From the NCBI RefSeq assembly GCF_017874355.1, contig NZ_JAGGLI010000012.1, forward strand, positions 20,799 through 84,798: DNA of 64,000 bases, read 5' to 3'. Position numbers and translations under genes: made by a program. This document shows positions 1 to 7,680 of this stretch, one piece after another (positions within the stretch are counted from its first letter, which is position 1; each line of letters begins with the position of its first letter). The DNA is from Acetoanaerobium pronyense. Its GTDB lineage: Bacteria > Bacillota > Clostridia > Peptostreptococcales > Filifactoraceae. Below the pieces are notes generated by a model. It was not told the origin of the DNA. It did not search any database and worked only from the letters and a program-made list of their open reading frames with translations.

Positions 1-1122
1 TTTATCATTATCTCCCTTTACTTTTCCAGCATCCTTCAAAAAACTGATTTTTTGAAATCCTAAAAGAACCACTGTAAGAGTATTGATATCAGTTAGGATT
101 TCTTTATTAAAATCAATATCCTCTTCCCTTATCTCATCATATTGCTCAAATTTTATTTCATTATTTAAAAGCTCATATCTCCCTTGATTCCAAAGGGCCT
201 TATCATCTTTAACCCATATTACGATTTTTTCCTCAAACTTTTTATTTTTAAAATATTTTTCTAAAAAAGCTTTTAAAAGTATAATTCTTCCCATAAAATA
301 TGGAATTATTTCTGTCTTTACAGATGGATTGTCAAATAAAAAATACATATTTTCATCATCTGTTGTCATTATGTCTGCTTTTTTAACCATCGAATCATGA
401 TTAGATATAAAATTAAAAAGTCCCTTTCTTGATTCTTCATCAAGGTATATATATTCAGCTATCTCCATTACATCTTCTGTGATTTTATAAAATATATATC
501 CTCTTGGAATTTTATTTTCATCGTAATATATAGCTGGACAGTAATTTTCGTCATACTTTGTTTCAATCCACCACTGTTTAGCTCTTGTCATCATTGCATT
601 ATAGTTTTTTATATAAGCATTATAAATATCATCTATGTCTGAAAGTCTCTCAAATCCTTCAGGTCTTACAACCTCTCCCTTAATAGTCTTGTCATAAGAA
701 AAGTCTATAGCCTCAACAGTAGTCTTCTTTAAGTTAGATATAAGCTCCCATCCATACTTTCTATAAAAGCCTATATCAAAGGGGTGAAGATAACTAACTA
801 AATGACCCTTTTCTTTCATAAACTCTAATGACATATCCATAAGCTTATTAACTATACCTTTTCTTCGATACTCAGGGTAAGTAGCAACACCATATATTCC
901 ACCCATATCATATTTTTCGTCATTTATGATTATTTCAAATGGAATAATATGTGTCTTTGCTATCATCTTATCTTTTTCAAAAACACCTATTATATCGTGT
1001 CTAGTCATAAAATCAGCTCTTTTTTCTCTTTCTTCCCCTTTAAGTATATATTTAAAAGAGTATTCAGATAATTTTATGGCATCATCTATTTCATTATGAT
1101 TTATTAATCTAAAATTAATCAT
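1..1122 (-). CDS. Eis-like GNAT acetyltransferase (partial, 3' end outside window)
   Basis: The reading frame starts at ATG 1122 behind a GGAGGG ribosome binding site and stays open for 374 codons to the left edge, so the C-terminus is missing. Residues about 1-140 form a GNAT domain. It contains the acetyl-CoA-binding motif around ATYPEYRRKGIVNKLMD and is followed by FYRKYGWELIS, both typical of Eis-type proteins, which carry two GNAT-like domains and a C-terminal SCP2-like domain and are about 400 aa long. Eis relatives transfer acetyl groups to amines, including lysines and aminoglycosides. The substrate here cannot be told from sequence. The protein is probably cytosolic. It is divergent from the ilv operon and separated from it by the T-box leader. 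Confidence 0.85.
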   Translation of the reverse strand, partial: MINFRLINHNEIDDAIKLSEYSFKYILKGEEREKRADFMTRHDIIGVFEKDKMIAKTHIIPFEIIINDEKYDMGGIYGVATYPEYRRKGIVNKLMDMSLEFMKEKGHLVSYLHPFDIGFYRKYGWELISNLKKTTVEAIDFSYDKTIKGEVVRPEGFERLSDIDDIYNAYIKNYNAMMTRAKQWWIETKYDENYCPAIYYDENKIPRGYIFYKITEDVMEIAEYIYLDEESRKGLFNFISNHDSMVKKADIMTTDDENMYFLFDNPSVKTEIIPYFMGRIILLKAFLEKYFKNKKFEEKIVIWVKDDKALWNQGRYELLNNEIKFEQYDEIREEDIDFNKEILTDINTLTVVLLGFQKISFLKDAGKVKGDNDK

Positions 1123-1293
1123 CTCATCCCTCCATTTTTTTGTATCTTTTTAATAAAAGTATATTCAATTTGTTTAAAAATCTTAAAAAAATTTGCTACA
1201 GAATAATCTCCATGAAATCGTTGTCTTAAATTATTGTACCATTTTCAAATAATTTAAGTAAATGTATAGGAAAATTTATCTGAAAAAAGTATA

Positions 1294-1322
1294 TTGACTT
1301 ATTATTCTGAATATATTAAACT
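1294..1322 (+). promoter_or_regulatory. Putative sigma-A promoter of the ilv T-box leader
   Basis: TTGACT (1294-1299) and TAAACT (1317-1322) are separated by 17 bp, just upstream of the first conserved T-box leader elements. The -35 is good and the -10 weak. This is the best promoter candidate for the leader but is unproven. Confidence 0.4.
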
Positions 1323-1329
1323 TACTGAA

Positions 1330-1627
1330 AATGAATGTTAAAAATATACGCTTAGATGGAGACAAAGATATCTTTAAAGGTTATGTACAGAGAGCCGGGG
1401 TTGGTGAGAGCCGGACTTAACTTGATATGTAATGATCACTCCTGAGCTTTTCCTTCAAAAAATCCTTTGATTCAGTAGATGGAAACGACTGCCCTCGTTA
1501 GCGGGCTAAGGTTGAATGACCTGATAAGTGATGGCAATTGCCATAAATAGGGTGGTACCGCGAATCCTTCGTCCCTATAAGTTTACCTATCTTAGGTGAG
1601 TTTATAGAGATGAAGGATTTTTTTATT
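1330..1627 (+). ncRNA. T-box leader RNA, isoleucine specifier, upstream of the ilv operon
   Basis: The conserved T-box sequence AGGGTGGTACCGCG lies at 1549-1562. The Stem I region carries the characteristic GGTGAGAGCCGG-type segment (about 1391-1414). In the specifier loop ATGATCACTCCTGAGC, the triplet ATC at 1435-1437 reads isoleucine. The UGGU bulge fits the A73-CCA end of tRNA-Ile. A terminator follows: AATCCTTCGTC pairs with the downstream GATGAAGGATT, and a T run ends near 1627. Uncharged tRNA-Ile should stabilise the antiterminator and turn on the operon, which fits the branched-chain pathway genes behind it. Confidence 0.95.
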
Positions 1628-1656
1628 TCAATCAAAAATATATGGAGGTAATGATT

Positions 1657-1857
1657 ATGAAAAAAACAGTTAATGCTAGACTAACTTCTGGAATGGATTC
1701 TTTTTTAAGAGCTATGGGAGTAATAAGAAGAAAAGAAATATACCTTCATGGAATATCTATGTCAGACGATTTTTTGACGATTACCGTAAGGGAAGAAGAT
1801 TTAGATAACGTTTTAGCTCATCTTTCTAAACTTGCTGATATTTCAGTCTCAGCATAA
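1657..1857 (+). CDS. ilvM: Acetolactate synthase small regulatory subunit, short IlvM-like ACT protein
   Basis: This 66-residue protein resembles E. coli IlvM: an R-x-V-I-R-R-like helix, then ISMS, a beta strand ITVREED and a helix ending in LSKLADI, which together make one ACT domain. It should bind the catalytic subunit encoded by the last gene of the operon and confer feedback control or activation. The start is placed at ATG 1657 because the SD GGAGG (1644-1648) is 8 nt upstream. An ATG at 1642 overlaps the SD and one at 1651 is too close. It is shorter than clostridial IlvN (about 160 aa), so a second ACT-like half is absent. It is the first gene of the T-box operon. Confidence 0.75.
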   Translation: MKKTVNARLTSGMDSFLRAMGVIRRKEIYLHGISMSDDFLTITVREEDLDNVLAHLSKLADISVSA

Positions 1858-1933
1858 TTGCCTTGAAATTTTATCGCTAAAGTAAAAAACTTATAATCTT
1901 TTAAAAAAATTACTATAAAAGGGGAGAATATAT

Positions 1934-2917
1934 ATGTTTTATGAAAATGATGGAAATCTAGATTTTTTTAAAAATAAGAAAGTGGCGGTTCTTGGATATG
2001 GAAGCCAAGGCCATGCCCATGCTCTTAACCTTAGAGACTCAGGAGTAGAAGTACTAGTAGGACTTGAATCTCAAAGTAAGAGTAGAGTTAGAGCAGAAAA
2101 AGAAGGATTTACTGTAAAAACAGCCAGCGAATGCGCAAAAGAGGCAGATGTACTTATGATGCTAATACCAGATGAAAAACAAAAAATGGTATTCGAAAAT
2201 GATATAAGAGAAAATCTAAAAAAGGGTCAGGCCCTCGGCTTTGCCCATGGATTTAATATCAATTACTGTCAAATTACGCCCCCGGATTTTGTGGATGTAT
2301 TTATGGTGGCACCAAAAGGGCCAGGTCATTTAGTAAGACGAGTCTATGAAGATGGTAAAGGTGTTCCTGCACTTTTCGCAGTTGAACAGGATTTTAGTGG
2401 GAATGCTCAGACTCTTGCCCTCTCATATGCAAAGGCTCTTGGTGCTTTAAGAGCTGGTGTTATAAAAACTACCTTTAAAGAAGAGACAGAAACAGACTTG
2501 TTTGGTGAACAGGCTGTACTTTGCGGTGGAATCACTGAGCTTATAAAGGCTGGATTTGATACTCTTGTAGAAAGCGGATATCAAAAGGAAATAGCATATT
2601 TTGAGTGTCTTCACGAAATGAAGCTTATAGTCGACCTTTTGTATGAAGGTGGCTTTGAAAATATGAGATATAGCGTTAGTGATACAGCAGAATTTGGAGA
2701 TTACAAGGTGGGAAAAAGAATTGTAACCGAAAACACTCGAATGGAGATGAAAAAAGTTTTAAAGGAAGTCCAAGATGGTACTTTCGCAAAGGAGTGGATA
2801 GAAGAAAATCAAAATGGAAGACCTTTTTATTCTAAAGTCAAAGAGGAGGAGCTTAATCATCCTTTAGTTGAAACTGGAAAAAAACTAAGAAGTATGATGA
2901 GCTTTGTAGGTGAATAA
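1934..2917 (+). CDS. ilvC: Ketol-acid reductoisomerase
   Basis: A 327-aa class I (short-chain) KARI. It performs the Mg2+-dependent alkyl migration and NADPH reduction of acetolactate or acetohydroxybutyrate in valine and isoleucine synthesis. The N-terminal Rossmann domain has GYGSQG (21-26), with ESQSKS in the cofactor-selecting loop; the serines suggest NADPH. The FAHGFN histidine is at 104. The C-terminal knotted domain contains the metal ligands D187 and E191 in DLFGEQ and E223 and E227 in [18 protein letters not shown]. Length and motifs are complete. It is followed 2 nt later by ilvD, which indicates tight coupling. Confidence 0.97.
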   Translation: MFYENDGNLDFFKNKKVAVLGYGSQGHAHALNLRDSGVEVLVGLESQSKSRVRAEKEGFTVKTASECAKEADVLMMLIPDEKQKMVFENDIRENLKKGQALGFAHGFNINYCQITPPDFVDVFMVAPKGPGHLVRRVYEDGKGVPALFAVEQDFSGNAQTLALSYAKALGALRAGVIKTTFKEETETDLFGEQAVLCGGITELIKAGFDTLVESGYQKEIAYFECLHEMKLIVDLLYEGGFENMRYSVSDTAEFGDYKVGKRIVTENTRMEMKKVLKEVQDGTFAKEWIEENQNGRPFYSKVKEEELNHPLVETGKKLRSMMSFVGE

Positions 2918-2919
2918 TT

Positions 2920-4566
2920 ATGAAAAGCGACAATATAAAATCAGGCTATAAAAGAGCGCCCCATAGATCTCTTCTAAAATCTCTAGGGCTTGACAATGAA
3001 GACCTTAAAAAGCCATTTATTGGAGTTGTAAACTCCTTTAACGAAATCGTACCTGGTCATATCCACCTTAGAGGAATTTGTGATGAGGTAAAAAAAGGAA
3101 TTCTAATGGAAGGAGGAATTCCATTTGAATTCCCTACAATTGCAGTGTGTGATGGCCTTGCTATGAATCATGAAGGAATGCATTACTCTCTCCCAAGTAG
3201 AGAGCTTATTGTAGATACTATAGAGGTTATGGTAAAGGCTCATAGCTTTGATGCTCTTGTGCTTATTCCCAATTGTGATAAATCTGTTCCAGCTATGATG
3301 ATGGCGGCGGCAAGACTCAATATCCCTTCCATAATAGTAAGTGGGGGCCCTATGCTAAAAGGTAATCTTATGGGCAAATCACTTGACCTTATAAGTGCCT
3401 TTGAAGCTGTTGGTAGCTATAAAAATAATCTTTTAAGGGAAAATGAGTTTAATGAAATAGAAGAAAACTCCTGCCCTACCTGTGGTAGTTGTGCTGGTAT
3501 GTTTACAGCAAATTCTATGAACTGCCTTAGTGAAGCATTAGGACTAGCTCTTGAAGGAAATGGAACTATTCCAGCAGTATATTCAAAACGAAAAACACTG
3601 GCAAAGCAATCAGGCAAGCAGATAATGAATCTTCTAAAAAATAATATACTTCCTAGAGATATCCTTACAAAAAAATCATTTGAAAATGCTCTAGCTGTGG
3701 ACATGGCTCTAGGATGCTCCACAAATACAGTGCTTCATCTTACAGCAATCGCCAAAGAAGCAAAAATAAACCTGGACCTTAACCTAATTGATGATGTAAG
3801 TAAGAAAACACCCCAACTTTGTAAACTCTCTCCAGGTGGAGATTATCATATTGAAGATCTCTATTTTAGCGGTGGTATATATGCAGTTATGGAGGAGCTT
3901 GCAAAAAATGATTTAATTCATAAAGACTCTATCACTGTTGGTGGGAAATTAGGACCTTTAATAGAAGGAAAAATAAAAGATGGTATTATTCGTCCTATAT
4001 CTAACCCTTACTCTAAGACTGGTGGAATTAAAGTTCTTTATGGTAATCTCGCTCCCCTTGGGTGCGTAGTAAAAAAATCTGCAGTATCAGAAGCTATGAT
4101 GAAAAAAACACTAATATCTAGAGTATTCAACAGTGAAGAGGATGCATCAGAGGCTATTCTTTCTGGAAAAATAAAAATGGATGAAGCTGTAGTCATAAGA
4201 TACGAAGGCCCAAAAGGTGGACCAGGGATGAGAGAGATGCTCACCCCAACATCTTCCCTTTGTGGAATGGGACTTGATGAAAGTGTTTCTCTAATTACAG
4301 ACGGAAGATTTTCCGGGGGAAGCAGAGGCGCTGCTATAGGTCATGTATCCCCAGAAGCTGCACAGGGAGGACCTATTGCAATTGTAGAGGATGGAGATAT
4401 TATTGAAATTGATATAGATGCTGGGCTCATAGATTTAAAGGTTTCTGATGAAGAAATCAGTTTAAGACTTTCAAAGCTTGAGCCATTAAAGAAAGATACA
4501 GCTAACTATCTAACAAGATATTCACATTTTATTTCTTCATCAAACGAAGGAGCAATATATAAATAA
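2920..4566 (+). CDS. ilvD: Dihydroxy-acid dehydratase
   Basis: A 548-aa IlvD/Edd family iron-sulfur dehydratase. It converts 2,3-dihydroxy-isovalerate or -methylvalerate to the 2-keto acids of the valine and isoleucine pathways. Cluster ligands are visible in PNCDKSVPAM and CPTCGSCAGMFTANSMNCL, and the GRFSGGSRGAAIGHVSPEAA signature lies near the C-terminus. The length is that of the family (550-560 aa). It starts 2 nt after ilvC, with the SD (AGGTGA) inside the end of ilvC. Like other members it is expected to be oxygen sensitive. Confidence 0.97.
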   Translation: MKSDNIKSGYKRAPHRSLLKSLGLDNEDLKKPFIGVVNSFNEIVPGHIHLRGICDEVKKGILMEGGIPFEFPTIAVCDGLAMNHEGMHYSLPSRELIVDTIEVMVKAHSFDALVLIPNCDKSVPAMMMAAARLNIPSIIVSGGPMLKGNLMGKSLDLISAFEAVGSYKNNLLRENEFNEIEENSCPTCGSCAGMFTANSMNCLSEALGLALEGNGTIPAVYSKRKTLAKQSGKQIMNLLKNNILPRDILTKKSFENALAVDMALGCSTNTVLHLTAIAKEAKINLDLNLIDDVSKKTPQLCKLSPGGDYHIEDLYFSGGIYAVMEELAKNDLIHKDSITVGGKLGPLIEGKIKDGIIRPISNPYSKTGGIKVLYGNLAPLGCVVKKSAVSEAMMKKTLISRVFNSEEDASEAILSGKIKMDEAVVIRYEGPKGGPGMREMLTPTSSLCGMGLDESVSLITDGRFSGGSRGAAIGHVSPEAAQGGPIAIVEDGDIIEIDIDAGLIDLKVSDEEISLRLSKLEPLKKDTANYLTRYSHFISSSNEGAIYK

Positions 4567-4593
4567 ATATATGTAGGAAGGGAGGTAATTTTT

Positions 4594-6228
4594 ATTAACG
4601 GAGCTGAATTTCTTTTGAAATGTTTAAAAGAAGAAGGGGTTGATACTCTATTTGGATACCCCGGTGGAGCAGTAATCCCACTTTATGATGCACTTTATGA
4701 CTGTGATGATTTTTTAAATATAAGAACATGTCATGAGCAAGGGGCTGTCCATAGTGCAGATGGATATGCAAGAAGCAGCGGAAAAGTAGGAGTATGCATT
4801 GCAACCTCTGGACCAGGTGCTACAAATACAATAACAGGGATAGCCACAGCATATATGGACTCCATACCCCTTATTGTAATTACAGGACAGGTAGGTACAT
4901 CTCTTTTAGGAAAAGACTCCTTTCAAGAGATTGATGTAACAGGACTTACAATGGGAATCACAAAACACAACTATCTTGTAAAAAAATCATCAGATATTGG
5001 AAAAGTAATTAGTGAAGCTTTTTTTGTAGCAAAAGACAAAAGACCTGGCCCAGTTCTTATAGACATATCAAAGGACGCATTTTTAGAAGAGATTCATGAC
5101 ACTACCTATGAAAAATTATATCAAACTGAGGATTTACGTCATTTTAATTATGAAGCTGAAATTGAAAGTCTAGCAACAGCAATAAAAAAATCAAAAAACC
5201 CTGTAATATACGCAGGTGGTGGAGTCTTAAAAAGCTCTGCTTCTTATAATCTTAGACTTTTTGCAAAAAAACTTAACATACCAGTTGTAAATTCTATAAT
5301 GGGATTAGGTTCATTTGATAGAAACTCCCCTCTTTCTTATGGAATAGTTGGAATGCATGGAGACAGTAATGCTAATCTACTATGTTATGAAAGTGACCTC
5401 ATTATAGCAATTGGAGTCAGATTTTCTGACCGTGCAATAGGAAATAGAAATGGTTTCTGTAGAAATGGTGATATAGCACATATAGACGTTGATGCTACTG
5501 AACTTAAGAAAAATATAGATAGTAAATATAATATACTTGGAGACTTTAACCTTATCCTTGAGTCTCTTATGAAAAAGCTTAAAAATCACAAGCCTTATAA
5601 AAATTTAGAGGAAAATAGTGATACAAAAGAATTTATGGGATTTCATCCTAAAAAAATACTTGAAACTATTCAAGAAAATTTGCCTCAAAATACAATTGTG
5701 GCAACCGATGTAGGTCAGCATCAGATATGGACCTCAAAATATTGGAAATTTCATAGCCCTTTGACATTCATTACATCTGGTGGCCTTGGTACCATGGGTT
5801 TTGGGATGGGAGGAGCATTAGGAGCTAAAGTAGCAAACCCAGATTCTAATGTAGTATTAATAACTGGAGACGGCTCTTTTAGAATGAATCACAACGAACT
5901 TTTGACATTGAGGCATTATAATATTCCTGTTACAGTTGTTTTATTCAACAACAGCTCACTTGGTATGGTAAGGCAGTGGCAAGGTTTATTTTGCAATAAA
6001 AAATATTCAAGTACATCAATAAATGATGCCTTAGACGTTGAAAGCCTATGCAAGGCTTACGGCGTTAATTATCATAGGGCAGATGATCTAGATTCTCTAA
6101 AAACATCTCTATCAGGTATAAATCCAATGAAAGATATAAACTTGATAGAGTGCATAATAGACAAAGACACAGGAGTATACCCTATAGTTCCTCCTGGAAA
6201 GAGTATTGATAATGTCATAGAATGCTGA
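4594..6228 (+). CDS. ilvB: Acetolactate synthase large (catalytic) subunit, probable AUU start
   Basis: ThDP-, Mg2+- and FAD-dependent acetolactate synthase, which condenses two pyruvates, or pyruvate with 2-ketobutyrate. The ThDP glutamate is in RTCHEQGAVHSADGYAR, the FAD/beta region in GMHGDSNAN, and the ThDP motif in GDGSFRMNHNELLTL. No ATG, GTG or TTG in frame sits behind the SD. The SD GGGAGG (4580-4585) is 8 nt before ATT at 4594, and translation from there gives NGAEFLLKCLKEEGVDTLFG, which matches the conserved family N-terminus. A TTG at 4615 would remove conserved residues and has no SD. The protein is about 544 aa. It is the last gene of the operon and is followed by a terminator. 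Confidence 0.93.
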   Translation: MNGAEFLLKCLKEEGVDTLFGYPGGAVIPLYDALYDCDDFLNIRTCHEQGAVHSADGYARSSGKVGVCIATSGPGATNTITGIATAYMDSIPLIVITGQVGTSLLGKDSFQEIDVTGLTMGITKHNYLVKKSSDIGKVISEAFFVAKDKRPGPVLIDISKDAFLEEIHDTTYEKLYQTEDLRHFNYEAEIESLATAIKKSKNPVIYAGGGVLKSSASYNLRLFAKKLNIPVVNSIMGLGSFDRNSPLSYGIVGMHGDSNANLLCYESDLIIAIGVRFSDRAIGNRNGFCRNGDIAHIDVDATELKKNIDSKYNILGDFNLILESLMKKLKNHKPYKNLEENSDTKEFMGFHPKKILETIQENLPQNTIVATDVGQHQIWTSKYWKFHSPLTFITSGGLGTMGFGMGGALGAKVANPDSNVVLITGDGSFRMNHNELLTLRHYNIPVTVVLFNNSSLGMVRQWQGLFCNKKYSSTSINDALDVESLCKAYGVNYHRADDLDSLKTSLSGINPMKDINLIECIIDKDTGVYPIVPPGKSIDNVIEC

Positions 6229-6267
6229 TTAGACTTATAATTTTATGTTCTTTATAATAAAAATACT

Positions 6268-6317
6268 AAAAAGCTCGATTTAAAGGAAATTGACATCCAA
6301 TAAATCGAGCTTTTTTT
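6268..6317. terminator. Bidirectional intrinsic terminator between ilvB and the convergent rhodanese gene
   Basis: AAAAAGCTCGATTTA pairs with TAAATCGAGCTTTTTTT across a loop of about 20 nt. A-rich and T-rich flanks allow termination in both directions. Confidence 0.85.
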
Positions 6318-7662
6318 ATCTTAAAGAATTAAGACCTTGTATTCCACCTGCAATAACCTTTGAATCTATATTGTATTTTTTAAGATACGAAGAGGCTATT
6401 GTCGCTCTTTCTCCCGAGCCACAAAGAATCACTATATTCTCCTTGCCCTTTAGTTTGCCCATATTTTCATTTAGTAGCTGAAGAGGAATATGAATTCTAT
6501 TTTCCACTGGATCCTCATCTAAAAGTTCTTCATCTTTACGAACATCAAGCACTGTAATATTAGTTTGTTGACAAAGCTCAAAATAATCCTTTGCACTAAT
6601 CTCATCTATAGAGGCTAAAGCTTGTCCAGAATTCTCAAGCTTATCAATTGTTCCACTCCCTAAAACTCCTCCTATATTTTCAAAGCCTATTCTCCTCGTA
6701 GTTAAATATGCGAATTTGACTATATCATCAGGTAAATTGTCAGCCATAAAATATATAGTTTCTTCGGTTCCAATAAGCCAACCTAAATATGCACTTAGAT
6801 TATCTACCCCGAAATATATACTATTTGGCATATGCTTACCTACAAATGCAGCATTATCCCTTATATCTATTATAGTTTTATCTTTTATATCAGATAAAGA
6901 CTCTATGGTAAAAGGGTTGAGAATTATTTCATTTAAATCTTCATACCCTTTAACATTATAAATTTCCATTTTTTCAAAATAAGGAGGCTTTAACCTCATG
7001 TAACCGTGTTTTTTTATAAATTCTTCCTTTGAACTCACATTTAAAGCTTGATTTGTCAGTCTTTCATAACCAAGTGTAGAAAACTCTCTTTCTTCTATAG
7101 AACCTCCACAGGCTGAGCCTGCTCCATGGGCTGGAAATAAAAGCACATGATTTCCAAGGGGAAAAAGCTTTTCAAATATGCTATCATAAAGTTTTCCTGT
7201 CATCTCTTCAAGATTTTCTTCTCCATAGAAGTCAGTCCTTCCAATATCTCCAAAAAATAATGCATCTCCTGTAAAAAACATGTAATTTTCATCTTTTAGA
7301 GTTACTAGAAAGGCTAAATGCCCTTTGGTATGACCTGGTGTATGGATAGGTTTTATTTTTATATCCCCTATCTCAAAAATATCTTCTTCTCCTATTTTCG
7401 TTCCATATTCATATCCCAAATTTTCATATTTGGAAATATATATATCTGCATTTGTTTTTTTAGAAAGATTGAGAGAGCCTACAATATAATCTTCATTTCT
7501 ATGGGTCTCAAAGATATGGGTGATCTTCATATTTGCTTTTCTCGCTTGCTCTACATAAATACTTACATCTGTCATAGGATCTATAACGACTAGACTGTCG
7601 CCATCACCTATCATATATGAATAATGGGCAAGTCCTTTTGTAAAAAACCTTTTAAAAAACAT
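6316..7662 (-). CDS. Metallo-beta-lactamase fold protein with two rhodanese domains
   Basis: A 448-aa protein with an ETHE1/CstB-like layout: a beta-lactamase-fold domain (about 1-240), then two rhodanese domains. The second rhodanese has an active-site loop CGSGER with Cys near 414. The first (IYFMADNLPD) lacks Cys and is probably inactive. In the MBL domain the usual HxHxDH is replaced by H54-R-N56-E-D58-Y59, while HTPGHTKGH, the GDALFFGDIGRTD aspartate and FPAHG are kept, so metal binding is altered. Relatives act on persulfides or sulfane sulfur. The start is at ATG 7662 behind AGGGGGGA; an upstream TTG lies inside the SD. It is monocistronic and convergent with ilvB. Confidence 0.85.
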   Translation of the reverse strand: MFFKRFFTKGLAHYSYMIGDGDSLVVIDPMTDVSIYVEQARKANMKITHIFETHRNEDYIVGSLNLSKKTNADIYISKYENLGYEYGTKIGEEDIFEIGDIKIKPIHTPGHTKGHLAFLVTLKDENYMFFTGDALFFGDIGRTDFYGEENLEEMTGKLYDSIFEKLFPLGNHVLLFPAHGAGSACGGSIEEREFSTLGYERLTNQALNVSSKEEFIKKHGYMRLKPPYFEKMEIYNVKGYEDLNEIILNPFTIESLSDIKDKTIIDIRDNAAFVGKHMPNSIYFGVDNLSAYLGWLIGTEETIYFMADNLPDDIVKFAYLTTRRIGFENIGGVLGSGTIDKLENSGQALASIDEISAKDYFELCQQTNITVLDVRKDEELLDEDPVENRIHIPLQLLNENMGKLKGKENIVILCGSGERATIASSYLKKYNIDSKVIAGGIQGLNSLR

Positions 7663-7680
7663 AAAATCCCCCCTCAAATT

